64,000 nt of DNA from DASQUK01 sp963813485 (GCA_963813485.1 CAWEZE010000021.1:62001-126000); one strand, 5' to 3'; positions 17,709 through 26,793 are shown, counted from the stretch's first letter. Notes: a model not told the origin generated them from the sequence alone. Made by a program: numbers and translations.

Positions 17709-18436
17709 CCATCGTCGATCTCCTTGAGGAAGCGGTCGCGCTCGTCGGCGGACGCAACCCGTCCGTCGATGACCACGAGCACGTCGTCGGCCAACCGGTC
17801 GGCCTGGTCCAGGTCGTGGGTCACCCACACCACCGGCCGGCCCTCGGCGGCGAGATCCCGGGCGGTGCGCTCGAGGCGGCGGCGGGCGTCGGGATCCAGC
17901 GCCGACGTGGGCTCGTCCATGAGCAGCACCTCCGGGCGCGTGACCAGGGTGCGGGCCAGGCACATGCGCTGCGATTCGCCGCCTGACAGGTCGTCGGCCG
18001 ACCGGTCGAGGAACGTCGGCGCGAGGCCGGCGCCGCCGAGCGCCGCGAGCAGCGCCTCGTCGCTCGCCGCGGGGTCGGCCACGAGCAGGTTGTCGCGCAC
18101 CGTCCCCGGGAACGGTGCGGGCCGCTGGAACACCATGCCCACCCGGCGGCGGAGGGCCAGGGGATCGATCGATGCCACCGATTCGCCCCGGAAGCGGACG
18201 ACGCCCGCCGTCGGCACCTCGAGCCGGTTGAGGAGCCGCAGGATCATGGTCTTGCCGGCGCCCGACGGGCCGAGCAGCACGGTGATGCCCTCGTCGGACA
18301 CGCTGAGCGAGATGCCACGCAGGATCGGGCGGCCATCGATCTCCAGTGACACGCCGTCCAGCTCGAACAACGGCGCACGCACGCGCCGACGCCCGTTCGG
18401 CTCAGAGGCCGAGCGGATAGGCCCGCAAGTGGGCAC
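17705..18436 (-). CDS. fetA: FetA-like ABC exporter ATP-binding protein
   Basis: Cytoplasmic ATPase partner of the UPF0014 permease. Walker A GPSGAGKT at residues 56-63, Q-loop VFQRPAPFPG, signature LSGGESQRMCLARTL, Walker B VLLMDEPTSALDP and switch histidine in VWVTHDLDQ. At 243 residues it is slightly long; a GTG at 18382 would remove 18 poorly conserved arginine-rich residues and give ~225 residues, the normal size, and may be the true start. It overlaps fetB by 4 nt. The upstream glycosyltransferase frame runs into this gene on the same strand. Confidence 0.9.
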   Translation of the reverse strand: MPTCGPIRSASEPNGRRRVRAPLFELDGVSLEIDGRPILRGISLSVSDEGITVLLGPSGAGKTMILRLLNRLEVPTAGVVRFRGESVASIDPLALRRRVGMVFQRPAPFPGTVRDNLLVADPAASDEALLAALGGAGLAPTFLDRSADDLSGGESQRMCLARTLVTRPEVLLMDEPTSALDPDARRRLERTARDLAAEGRPVVWVTHDLDQADRLADDVLVVIDGRVASADERDRFLKEIDDG

Positions 18437-19365
18437 AGAACAGTACGGGATTTGCAGTGTGAGCCCAGGTCAAACAGCTCGGCCTCCGACAGCGCTGACC
18501 ATGGTGAGCCCAGACGACGTGCATGACAGCTCAGATCCTCACACCGCGAGCGGTCACCGTGGGCGGCAGCGGCACCGTCGGCCCGGTATTCGTCGTCGCC
18601 GGAGGCCCGGACCGGCGGTGCGCTCGCCTGGTCCGCTGAACCACGGAACCCCCGACGCACGCGCTCACCCGGCTGCGAGTACTTGAGGATGCACCACACG
18701 GCCCGAACGCCGTCGCGCCACCCGATCTTCTTGCCTTCGGCGTAGGTGCGGCCGCGATAGCTGATCCCCACCTCGTAGACCCGCCACTCGGGGTGGGCGG
18801 CGACCTTGGCCGTGACCTCTGGCTCCACGCCGAACCGGTCCTCCTCGAGGTCGATGGCCTGGATGACCTCGCGGCGGAACACCTTGTAGCAGGTCTCCAT
18901 GTCCGTGAGGTTCAGGTTGGTGAAGACGTTGGACAGGGTGGTCAGGAACCGGTTGCCGACCGAATGCCAGAAGTAGAGCACCCGGTGTGGATGGCTGGAG
19001 ATGAACCGTGACCCGAAGACGACGTCGGCGTCGTCACTGAGGAGGGGCTGGACCAGCGCCCCGTACTCGCCGGGGTCGTACTCGAGGTCGGCGTCCTGGA
19101 CGATCACCAGCGGCGCCGTGGCCTCGGAGAATCCGCGGCGCAGCGCGGCCCCCTTGCCCTGGTTGTGGGGCTGGAGCAACACGCGCACGCGGGGTTCGCC
19201 GATGGCCGCCAGGACGTCACGCGTGCCGTCGGTCGATCCGTCGTCGACGATGATGACCTCGGCCGTCCACGGGGAGGCGAGCACCTGCGCCACCACGGCT
19301 GCCACGGTGTCGCGCTCGTTGTAGCAGGGGATGACCACCGAGAGGCAGGCCTGGGCGTCGGGCAT
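18244..19365 (-). CDS. Glycosyltransferase family 2 (DPM1-like), 3' end uncertain
   Basis: From ATG 19365 the protein has the GT-A fold of polyprenyl-phosphate sugar transferases: LSVVIPCYNERDTVAAVV, EVIIVDDGSTDGT, NQGKGAALRRGF, the metal-binding QDADLEYDP, VFGSRFI, DMETCYKVFRREV and GVEPEVTAKVA with GRTYAEGKKIGWRDG. Homologues normally end shortly after the WCILKY segment (~residue 235). Here the frame continues through ~140 low-complexity residues and into the fetA coding region, stopping only at 18244. A frameshift near 18650-18690 or a genuinely extended tail are both possible; the C-terminal third should be treated as unreliable. It diverges from the mutase gene. Confidence 0.75.
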   Translation of the reverse strand: MPDAQACLSVVIPCYNERDTVAAVVAQVLASPWTAEVIIVDDGSTDGTRDVLAAIGEPRVRVLLQPHNQGKGAALRRGFSEATAPLVIVQDADLEYDPGEYGALVQPLLSDDADVVFGSRFISSHPHRVLYFWHSVGNRFLTTLSNVFTNLNLTDMETCYKVFRREVIQAIDLEEDRFGVEPEVTAKVAAHPEWRVYEVGISYRGRTYAEGKKIGWRDGVRAVWCILKYSQPGERVRRGFRGSADQASAPPVRASGDDEYRADGAAAAHGDRSRCEDLSCHARRLGSPWSALSEAELFDLGSHCKSRTVLCPLAGLSARPLSRTGVGACVRRCSSWTACHWRSMAARSCVASRSACPTRASPCCSARRAPARP

Positions 19366-19440
19366 GCGCGGGTCCTTTGGTGCGGGATCGACGGGGCATC
19401 CTACGGGCGGACAGGCTTCGCCGCCCGGCATCGCCTTCCG

Positions 19441-19547
19441 TAGGCTGCAAACGTGAGCGAGCGTCAGCGAGCGAATCAAGGGACACAGTGCCCTATCGCC
19501 GCGAAGCGGCGATGCGGTCATTGGCGGCGCCCGAAGGGCGCACCAAT
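19441..19547 (+). repeat. Structured repeat element and promoter upstream of mutB
   Basis: TAGGCT at 19441-19446 is followed by 6 nt and GTG 19453, the layout of a leaderless actinobacterial promoter. Then come a direct repeat AGCGAGCG (19456-19463 and 19466-19473), a perfect hairpin ATCGCCGC-GAA-GCGGCGAT (19495-19513) and a second imperfect one ATTGGCGGCGCCC-GAA-GGGCGCACCAAT (19520-19547). The ATG of mutB at 19546 lies in the 3' arm of the last hairpin. The GTGAGCGAGCG-type sequence resembles dispersed intergenic repeats of high-GC actinobacteria (from memory). I do not see a cobalamin riboswitch. Confidence 0.5.
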
Positions 19548-21696
19548 GACCGAGCCCGGCGAGAAGCCGACCCTGGACGACTGGCGGGCGCTGGCGGCCG
19601 AAGACCTCAAGGGTGCCGACCCCGACAGCCTGGTGTGGGCCACTCCCGAGGGCATCGACGTGAAGCCCCTGTATACGCCCGCCGACCTCGCGGGCGTCGA
19701 GGCGCTGGACTCCCTGCCCGGGTTCCCGCCATTCGTGCGGGGCGTGCGGGCGACGATGTACGCCAATCGGCCCTGGACCATCCGCCAGTACGCCGGCTTC
19801 TCCACCGCCGAGGAGTCGAACGCCTTCTACCGGCGCAACCTGGCGGCCGGGCAGATGGGCCTGTCGGTGGCGTTCGACCTGGCCACACATCGGGGCTACG
19901 ACTCCGACCATCCCCGGGTCGAGGGTGACGTGGGCAAGGCCGGGGTGGCGATCGACTCGGTCGAGGACATGAAGATCCTCTTCGACCAGATCCCCCTCGA
20001 GAAGATGTCGGTGTCGATGACGATGAACGGCGCCGTGCTGCCCACGCTGGCGTGCTTCGTCGTGGCCGGGGAGGAACAGGGGGTAGATCGGGCCCGGCTC
20101 AGCGGAACCATCCAGAACGACATCCTCAAGGAGTTCATGGTCCGCAACACGTACATCTACCCGCCCGAGCCGAGCATGCGGATCGTGGCCGACATCATCG
20201 AGTACACGGCGCAGCACATGCCCCGGTTCAACTCGATCTCGATCTCCGGCTACCACATGCAGGAGGCGGGGGCCACGGCCACCCAGGAACTGGCCTTCAC
20301 GATCGCCGACGGGTTGGAGTACGTGCGCTACGCGTTGGCCCGGGGGCTCGACATCGACCGGTTCGCCGGGCGGCTGTCGTTCTTCTTCGCCATCGGGATG
20401 AACTTCTTCATGGAGGTGGCCAAGCTCCGGGCCGCCCGGCTGCTGTGGCACCGGGTCATCTCCCAGTTCGACCCCAAGGACCCTCGATCGGCGATGCTGC
20501 GGACCCATTGCCAGACGAGCGGTGTGTCCCTCACCGAGCAGGACCCCTACAACAACGTGGTGCGCACGGCGGTCGAGGCCATGGCGGCGGTCCTGGGTGG
20601 CACGCAGAGCCTGCACACCAACAGCTTCGACGAGGCGCTGGGGCTGCCCACCGACTTCTCGGCCCGGATCGCCCGCAACACGCAGCTCATCCTCGCCGAG
20701 GAGACAGGGATCCCCCGCGTGGTCGACCCCCTGGCCGGCAGCTACTACGTCGAATCCCTGACGCAACACCTCGCCGACGAGGCCTGGGCGCTCATCGAGG
20801 AGGTCGAGGGCCTGGGGGGCATGACCAAGGCCGTGGCGTCAGGCATGCCCAAGTTGCGCATCGAGGAGTCGGCCGCCCTCCGCCAAGCCCGCGTCGATCG
20901 CGGCGAGGAGGTCATCGTCGGCGTCAACAAGTACGAGCCCGGTGACCCCGACCACGTCGACGTGCTGGACATCGACAACACCGAGGTGCGGCGCCAGCAG
21001 ATCGCCCGCCTCGAGAAGGTGCGCGCGGACCGGGATGCCGAGGCGTGCGCCGCCGCCCTGCGCCGCCTCACGGAGGGCGCCGCCGGCGACGGCAACCTGC
21101 TGGCGCTCTGCATCGACGCCGCCCGAGCCCGTGCCACGGTGGGCGAGATGAGCGACGCCATGGAGCAGGTGTTCGGGCGGCACAAGGCCGAGATCCGTTC
21201 GATCCACGGCGTGTACGGATCGGCGTACGAAGGGGACCAGGCGTTCGCCGAGGTGCAGGCCGAGGTCGAGGCGTTCGGCCGCGAGGAGGGTCGCCGCCCG
21301 CGGATGCTGGTGGTCAAGATGGGCCAGGACGGCCACGACCGAGGGGCCAAGGTGATCGCCACCGCATTCGCGGACCTGGGCTTCGACGTCGACGTCGGAC
21401 CGCTGTTCCAGACGCCCGCCGAGGCGGCCCGCGACGCCGTGGACAACGACGTGCACGTGGTGGGCGTTTCGACCCAGGCCGCCGGCCACAAGACGCTGGT
21501 CCCCCAGCTGATCCAGGAGCTGAAGGCGGCGGGGGGCGGGGACGTGGTCGTGGTGTGTGGCGGGGTGATCCCGCCGCAGGACTACGACATGCTCCGGGCC
21601 GCCGGCGTCGCCGCCATCTTCGGCCCGGGCACCAACATCCCGGCCGCCGCCCGCCAGGTGCTGGCGGTGCTGCGCTCCAAGCGCACCGCGGCATAG
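19546..21696 (+). CDS. mutB: Methylmalonyl-CoA mutase, large (catalytic) subunit
   Basis: Adenosylcobalamin-dependent interconversion of (R)-methylmalonyl-CoA and succinyl-CoA. The 716-residue chain has the TIM-barrel CoA-binding domain: RPWTIRQYAGFSTAEESN, with the tyrosine diagnostic for methylmalonyl-CoA rather than isobutyryl-CoA substrates, AFDLATHRGYDSDHPRV, SVSMTMNGAVLP, SISGYHMQEAGAT and LHTNSFDEALGLPT. The C-terminal B12 domain carries MGQDGHDRGAKVIA with cobalt-ligand H597 and the VCGGVIPPQDY loop. No small subunit gene is adjacent, so it may be homodimeric. Start at ATG 19546, although the frame extends to GTG 19453 through repeat DNA. The chaperone gene meaB is ~2.7 kb downstream on the same strand. 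Confidence 0.96.
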   Translation: MTEPGEKPTLDDWRALAAEDLKGADPDSLVWATPEGIDVKPLYTPADLAGVEALDSLPGFPPFVRGVRATMYANRPWTIRQYAGFSTAEESNAFYRRNLAAGQMGLSVAFDLATHRGYDSDHPRVEGDVGKAGVAIDSVEDMKILFDQIPLEKMSVSMTMNGAVLPTLACFVVAGEEQGVDRARLSGTIQNDILKEFMVRNTYIYPPEPSMRIVADIIEYTAQHMPRFNSISISGYHMQEAGATATQELAFTIADGLEYVRYALARGLDIDRFAGRLSFFFAIGMNFFMEVAKLRAARLLWHRVISQFDPKDPRSAMLRTHCQTSGVSLTEQDPYNNVVRTAVEAMAAVLGGTQSLHTNSFDEALGLPTDFSARIARNTQLILAEETGIPRVVDPLAGSYYVESLTQHLADEAWALIEEVEGLGGMTKAVASGMPKLRIEESAALRQARVDRGEEVIVGVNKYEPGDPDHVDVLDIDNTEVRRQQIARLEKVRADRDAEACAAALRRLTEGAAGDGNLLALCIDAARARATVGEMSDAMEQVFGRHKAEIRSIHGVYGSAYEGDQAFAEVQAEVEAFGREEGRRPRMLVVKMGQDGHDRGAKVIATAFADLGFDVDVGPLFQTPAEAARDAVDNDVHVVGVSTQAAGHKTLVPQLIQELKAAGGGDVVVVCGGVIPPQDYDMLRAAGVAAIFGPGTNIPAAARQVLAVLRSKRTAA

Positions 21697-21722
21697 GCGA
21701 CGACGAGACGCGCTGGGCCGAG

Positions 21723-23483
21723 CTAGGACTGGCCGTCGCCCACGAACCCGAGCGAAGATCCGATGGGTCCCACGCTCGGCGGGGGCGGATCGAGGGCGAA
21801 GATCCGGGTGGTGCGGCCCTCGGCCCGGACCTGGTGGGCGAGCTGCAGCCCGGGTATCCGGTCGGTGGTCCGCAGGGGCGCCAGCTGGGGCCGCAACCGC
21901 ACGGCCGTGTACCAGTCGACGACCAGGTAGCGGGCGCCGTAGTGGCGGGCGTAGCGCAGGATCTCGTCCACGCTCGCGTAGGGGATCGCCATGGTCGGCC
22001 GATCGGCGTAGTACTCGACGACCATGCTGCGGGTCATGACCCGATCCCCGGGCCGGGTGTTGGCGGCGATCCACTCGCCGGCCTCTCGCTGGTCGCTGTG
22101 GTCCGGCGGGTGCCACCAGCCCGCGCCCTCGCTATGGAACGCCTGCACCGACGACAGTGCCAGCAAAGCCACGACCGCGAGCATCACGGGTCGCCGCCAC
22201 CCAACCGACAGCGCCGCGATCGCGGCACCGACGAGCGGCGTCGCCAGCGCCACCGCGACGATCAGGTAGCGGGGTTGGACGAAGAACGCCAGCGCGGTCG
22301 CCACCGGCAACGCACCGACTGCCAGCAACAGCCGGACCACCCCCGACCGACGGTGGCGCCAGGCGCCCCACACCGCCAGGCCCCAGAGGGGAAGCGGCAG
22401 CAACAGCCACGACAACCACTGATTGGTGACCGGGTTGACGATGGACGTGGCCAGCGCGCCGAGGTTGGTGCGGACGATGCCGAGGTAGCCGGCGGGGTCC
22501 TCGCGGGCCAACGTCGCCAACGACGACCGCCCGGCGGCGAAGTGGAAGCCCGTCTCGTCGAGCGCGTACAGCACGGAGTCGCGCTCCTCGCGGTCGGCCC
22601 GCGCCACGGCGTCCCAGGCCTCGATCGAGGCGTCCTGCGTCTTGGCGCTGAGCTGCCACCTGCCGGTGTTGTCGTGCAGGTACATGGCGTAAGGCACGAT
22701 GCACACGACGATCGGCAGCAGGAAGACCGCCAAGAGCGGCGCGCCGGCGCGGAGGCCGCGGACGTCGAGCCGGCGGAGGCGGGCGGGCTGGCCCGGGCGG
22801 CGCGCGGCGAGGACGAGCACTGCGACCCCGAGCGGGACCGCCATGAACAGCCCCTCGGGCCTGGTGAGGTACGCGAGCCCGACCATGACGCCCGCGCCGA
22901 ACACCCGCCATGCCCGGGCGCGAGCAACGTGGTCGACTGCGGAGACCACCAGCCAGAGCGCGCTGACCACCAGGAGCGTGTACTCGGCCTCGGATCCCGC
23001 ACCGCGGTTCACGAGGGTCGTCGACAGGCCCGGTCCGAGGGCTGCGACCCAGGCGGAGGCGATGCCGGCAACTGGGCCTCCGATCCGCCGACCCAGCAGC
23101 GCCAGGGGGACGATGAGCGCCGTGCTCGACAGGCAAGTCAGGACCACGGTGCCCGTGTGGGCGTCGGACGTCACCTGGCTCGCGAGCCCGAGCAGGAACG
23201 GAACGAACGGCGGGAAGTGCAGCTCGGGCCGGCCCTCGCGCTGGTAGCCGTCGCCCTCGACCAGCGAGCCGCCGGAACGCAGGTAGGCGGTCTCGTCGGT
23301 GGCGGGCGCATCGTCGGTCAGGCTGATCGCGACCCGGAGGGCGAACCCGGCCAGCAGGGCTGCCAGGACCATGAGCACGAACCGCGTCCGCCACGACGGG
23401 GCGGAGGTGCTCGCGGCCCTGCCGGCTGGCGGCGACGGCGCCACCGGCGCCGCGTCGCCGCGGGGTGCGACGGTGGTGGCCAC
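21723..23483 (-). CDS. Membrane glycosyltransferase (GT39/ArnT-like, GT-C fold)
   Basis: About 586 residues from GTG 23483, just after the upstream methyltransferase stop, with AAGGG in front of the start. The first loop after TM1 has an acidic motif (TDDAPATDETAY), as in the catalytic D/E motif of polyprenyl-phosphate-sugar GT-C enzymes. Around ten hydrophobic segments follow (for example FVLMVLAALLAGFALRVAI, ALIVPLALLG, LLAVFLLPIVVCIVPYAMYL), and then a soluble C-terminal domain (AGEWIAANTRPGDRVMTRS, YLVVDWYTAVRL). Such enzymes transfer sugars from lipid-linked donors on the outer membrane face. It lies with a methyltransferase in a minus-strand pair between mutB and meaB. Confidence 0.82.
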   Translation of the reverse strand: MATTVAPRGDAAPVAPSPPAGRAASTSAPSWRTRFVLMVLAALLAGFALRVAISLTDDAPATDETAYLRSGGSLVEGDGYQREGRPELHFPPFVPFLLGLASQVTSDAHTGTVVLTCLSSTALIVPLALLGRRIGGPVAGIASAWVAALGPGLSTTLVNRGAGSEAEYTLLVVSALWLVVSAVDHVARARAWRVFGAGVMVGLAYLTRPEGLFMAVPLGVAVLVLAARRPGQPARLRRLDVRGLRAGAPLLAVFLLPIVVCIVPYAMYLHDNTGRWQLSAKTQDASIEAWDAVARADREERDSVLYALDETGFHFAAGRSSLATLAREDPAGYLGIVRTNLGALATSIVNPVTNQWLSWLLLPLPLWGLAVWGAWRHRRSGVVRLLLAVGALPVATALAFFVQPRYLIVAVALATPLVGAAIAALSVGWRRPVMLAVVALLALSSVQAFHSEGAGWWHPPDHSDQREAGEWIAANTRPGDRVMTRSMVVEYYADRPTMAIPYASVDEILRYARHYGARYLVVDWYTAVRLRPQLAPLRTTDRIPGLQLAHQVRAEGRTTRIFALDPPPPSVGPIGSSLGFVGDGQS

Positions 23484-23497
23484 GTCGCGCCCTTGCG

Positions 23498-24169
23498 TTA
23501 CGCCTGCCGGGCCGGCATGGCCGGAACCGCGCGCGGGGCGGTGGGGTGACCGCTGCCGTTGTGGCGGATCCCGTGCGGTCGCGCCTCGATCATCGTCCAC
23601 GGGAACGGGGTGCTCACGCTCACCACTTCGAGCTGTGACCCCACGAGCTCGGCGAAGCTCCGGCGTGACCAGTGCTGGATGTGACCGGGCGTGTTGCCGA
23701 GGTCGGCGAGGTACTTGCCGCGAGCCATGTTGGCGACCCGCCAGATGGGCTCGCGCGGCACGGACAGGACCACTCGGCCGCGGCTGACGCGCACGAGCTC
23801 GGCAAGCGCGGCCACAGGATCGTCGACGTGCTCGAGCACCTCGATCGCCATCACGAGGTCGAATGCCATGGGTGGGAACGGCAGGCGGGCGATGTCGGCG
23901 TACACGCCGACGAACCCACGCATCCGCCACCCGGCGGCGAGCGATTCGTCGTGCAGGTCGATGCCCACGATGTGCGATTCGGGATAGAGCGCCCCCAGCT
24001 GGGCGCTGATCTCGCCCTCGCCCACTCCGACCTCGAGGACGGTCGCGGGGTGCTCACGCGGAAGCGCGTCGGACAGCGCGGCGAAGAAGCCCTTCATGAG
24101 TCGTCGCTCGATGGGGTTCTTCGACCGGTACTTGTCGTAGGTGTTGCCCGTCGGGACGCTCGTGGACAC
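23498..24169 (-). CDS. Class I SAM-dependent methyltransferase
   Basis: 223 residues from GTG 24169, with GGAG 7 nt upstream. Motif I LEVGVGEGEISAQLGALYP, acidic loop VGIDLHDESL, LPFPPMAFDLVMAIEVLEHVDDP and RGRVVLSVPREP define a Methyltransf_11/25-type protein. Start residues TYDKYRSKNPIERRLMKGF match methyltransferases often found with glycosyltransferases in surface-glycan loci. It is 14 bp upstream of the GT-C gene and probably modifies a sugar or lipid-linked intermediate. The intergenic DNA up to meaB (~245 bp) contains GCGTCGAACGACGC, a short hairpin, but no gene. Confidence 0.85.
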   Translation of the reverse strand: MSTSVPTGNTYDKYRSKNPIERRLMKGFFAALSDALPREHPATVLEVGVGEGEISAQLGALYPESHIVGIDLHDESLAAGWRMRGFVGVYADIARLPFPPMAFDLVMAIEVLEHVDDPVAALAELVRVSRGRVVLSVPREPIWRVANMARGKYLADLGNTPGHIQHWSRRSFAELVGSQLEVVSVSTPFPWTMIEARPHGIRHNGSGHPTAPRAVPAMPARQA

Positions 24170-24399
24170 GTGGTAGCTCCGGTCTTGCTCGTAACGGGCG
24201 ACCGCCCCAGCAACGCTGCGTCGAACGACGCTGGGCTCGATGCCGCCGCGCGATCGGCGAGACTAACACTGCCCTCGTTGCCCGGCGTGGGCCGCGGTCT
24301 GCGAGCAAGGTTTCACGCTCCGGACAAGTGTTGTTCTCCGTGTGGTCACCTTCGTCGACGGGCGTACCGCCGACATCGGGCTCCGGGCGTCGCCCTTAG

Positions 24400-24417
24400 T
24401 AGACTCCGCGGCTCGTG
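24400..24417 (+). promoter_or_regulatory. Possible leaderless promoter of meaB
   Basis: TAGACT at 24400-24405 stands 9 nt before GTG 24415, the spacing expected of a leaderless transcript. GTG 24415 is not in the frame of the meaB P-loop region, so accepting this promoter requires another frame correction near 24430. Confidence 0.35.
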
Positions 24418-25408
24418 ACCGACCCGGAGCCAGCTCGGCGACGCGCCTCGTCGAGGGCGACGGCGCGCGCCTCGCCCCGTCGATCACGCTGGTCGAGTCG
24501 ACACGCGCCCCGACCACTCGGTCGGAGGCGGCCGCGCTTCTCGACAGCCGTGCTCGTCGCCACACCGGCGGAGCCGTCCGCCTCGGCATCACCGGCACCC
24601 CGGGTGCGGGCAAGTCGACGTTCATCGAGGAGCTCGGCGGCCACCTCACGGCCGCGGGCCATCGGGTGGCGGTACTGGCGGTCGATCCGTCGAGCCGCCG
24701 CAGCGGCGGATCGATCCTGGGCGACAAGACCCGCATGGAGCGCCTCGCCCGCGACCCGCGCGCCTTCATCCGGCCGTCGCCCTCGGGAGGGTCGGTCGGC
24801 GGCGTCGCCCGCCGCACTCGGGAGGCGGCGCCTGCTGTGCGAGGCCGCGGGCTTCGACGTCATCGTCGTCGAGACGGTAGGGGTGGGGCAGTCGGAGGTG
24901 GCGGTCGCGGACATGGTCGACTGCTTCTGCCTGATCGCCGCGCCGGGCAGCCGGCGACGAACTCCAGGGGATCAAGCGGGGGATCATCGAGCTCGCCGAC
25001 GTCGTGGTCGTCAACAAGGCCGACGGCGACCTGCTGCCGGCGGCCCGGCGGGCCATCGCCGACTACCGCCAGGCGGTCCACCTGCTGCGGCCCAAGCACG
25101 CCGGCTGGGAGGTGCCGGTGCTGGCCACTTCGGCGCTGGAGGGCGCGGGCGTCGACGAGGTGTGGAGCGCTGTCGAGAAGTTCGTCGCCCACCTCCTCGA
25201 GGACGACGCGCTCGCACGCCTGCGTGCCGGCCAGGCGGTGGCATGGATGTGGGACGAGATCCGCGAGCACCTCATCGACTCGTTCCGTCGGGACGCCCGG
25301 GTCGCCGAGGGCTGGTCGCGCACCGAAGCCGCCGTCCGCGCCGGTGTCCTCTCCCCCACCACCGCCGCCCGCCGCCTGCTCGACGCGCACGGCGTCGACG
25401 ACGGTTGA
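24415..25408 (+). CDS. meaB: MeaB-type GTPase, methylmalonyl-CoA mutase chaperone, multiply frameshifted
   Basis: G3E GTPase that guards and reloads adenosylcobalamin in methylmalonyl-CoA mutase. The sequence is in three frames: frame A carries ITLVEST, the P-loop GITGTPGAGKST, VLAVDPSS, SILGDKTRM and RPSPSGGSVGGVARRT; frame B EAAGFDVIVVETVGVGQSE and MVDCFCLIAAPG; frame C IELADVVVVNKADGD, VLATSALEGAGVDEVW and the C-terminal IREHLIDSF. Deleting one base near 24826-24832 and one near 24949-24951 restores a continuous protein of the usual ~330 residues. The 5' end is unclear: GTG 24342 is in the first frame, GTG 24415 has the better promoter. All GTPase motifs are intact, so I favour sequence error over decay. 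Confidence 0.85.
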
Positions 25409-25488
25409 CGTTGCGGGGGTACGCCGTCTCGCGGCGTGAGTGGCAACATCGCTGGCGGGAACGCCGGCTACCAGGAGGCCGATCACTG

Positions 25489-26443
25489 ATGAGCACCGAC
25501 CTGCGCGCCGCCGCGAGGAGCATCGCCGGTCGTTCGTACCGCAAGGTCGGCGAGCTCGGCCGCCGCCTCCTCGGTGACGATGGACCAACCGCCGCCGATC
25601 CACCTCCGTCCGCGCTTCACGTCGCCGCTGAGCCGGCACCGGTCGCCCCACACCCCGATCCGGCGTGCCCGCCGTGGCTCCCCCTTCCCGAGTCGACCGG
25701 AGCGATCTGCAACATCTGCAGGTGGGTCGGCGAGGCCTTCGTCGGACGGCAACACGTCGAGCTCTACCAGTGCCCGGCCTGTGGCAGCAACGGGCGGGAC
25801 CGGTTCCTGCACTGGTGCTTCACGAACCGGGTCGATCTGAGCCCCGCCTTGCGCATTATCGAGTGCAGCCCCCGGCTCGGAGAGCCCTACCGCGCCGCCA
25901 TGTCGACGTGGTTCTTCTACCGCACCAGTGACTACGACCTGCGTGCCCACAAGGGCAACCTGCAACTCGATCTGCAGGCGATCGAGCTACCGGACGCATG
26001 TCTCGATGTCATGCTGTGCGCGCACGTCCTCGAGCACGTGCCAGACACCGCCAAGGCCTTGGCCGAGCTGCGCCGGGTGATGGCTCCAGGGGGTCACCTG
26101 CTCCTACAGGTGCCCGTGCTCCAAGGGACACACGGCCCCGCCGACGGAACCCGAGTTCCACGGGGACAACACGCCGGTGTTCTGGCGCTTCGGCTTCGAC
26201 CTGACTGCTCGACTGCGCGCCCAGGGGTTCACCACGGAGCTGCTGTGCACGGCCGAGCTGGCGAACGCGGTGACGGCGGGGCAGAACCCCTGGGGCCAGT
26301 GGTCGCCCGAGTTCGACGTGCCCGACATGCTGTCCGCGGCCATCGCTGAAGACCTCGTGGTGATCGCCGACGGCGCCACCTCGGCGCGGCTGGGCATCGA
26401 ACCCGGCTATATGTACCTCACCTGGGACTGCGTGGCGGACTGA
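25489..26443 (+). CDS. Zinc-ribbon-containing class I methyltransferase, frameshifted
   Basis: ATG 25489 follows AGGAGG (25473-25478). An N-terminal four-cysteine cluster (CNICRWVG then YQCPACGSNGRDR) is probably a zinc site. A SAM domain follows without a classic glycine-rich motif I (IECSPRLGEPYR) but with LDVMLCAHVLEHVPDTAKALAELRRVMAPGGHLLLQVP. Near 26122-26132 the frame changes by one base: the C-terminal part (TAPPTEPEFHGDNTPVFWRFG, then LDLT-type helix and AELANAVTAGQNPWG) is read in the next frame to 26443. Together they give ~317 residues, as in methyltransferases whose genes neighbour glycan clusters. Substrate unknown. Confidence 0.75.
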
Positions 26444-26793
26444 CCGACCGCATGCTGGGCCAAGGCTTGGGCCCGGCCAGCAGCAGGTCGAAGGCCTCGC
26501 GCGGGAGGCTGCTCTCTGGTCAACCCCCAGATCCTCACCGCACGCCGCCGCGCCAACACCGCCATGCAACAGAACGGGCGAACGAGTCGGCGGCAGGAAG
26601 GGGTCGACCAAGTCCGCTGCGGCCACCCGCCCCGTCCGCGCGCACGATCCTGCCGAGAGGTCGCCTGAGACTCCATGTGGGAACTCACACGGGACGTGGA
26701 CGCCATCGCCAACGGGCGTCACCCCCCGTCGTGCTCGAGTCGCCAACAGCCGGCCGGTGGTGACAGTGCACCTCACGGCCCGGGCGTGGCACG
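26444..26793. other. 350-bp gap without an intact gene; possible methyltransferase remnant
   Basis: No ORF here resembles a protein I know. On the minus strand, 26465-26525 reads REAFDLLLAG-PKPW, resembling the extreme C-terminus of the methyltransferase at 29058-30450 (REAFEELLAE...EPKP). Both lie immediately downstream of an LtaS/sulfatase-like gene or its neighbour. This may be the relic of a second methyltransferase copy. No terminator with a U-tract is evident after either convergent gene. Confidence 0.3.

Noticed and set aside
19366..19545. Cobalamin riboswitch upstream of mutB
   Set aside because: The gap holds short GAA-loop hairpins, but I cannot find the conserved B12-box sequence or a multi-branched core.
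18244..20769. One continuous ~840-codon minus-strand gene
   Set aside because: The part beyond 19365 is antisense to mutB; only the segment from ATG 19365 has glycosyltransferase motifs.
21045..23549. Plus-strand open frame of ~830 codons
   Set aside because: It runs out of frame through mutB and antisense to the GT-C gene. The protein is Arg/Gly/Pro-rich without domains.
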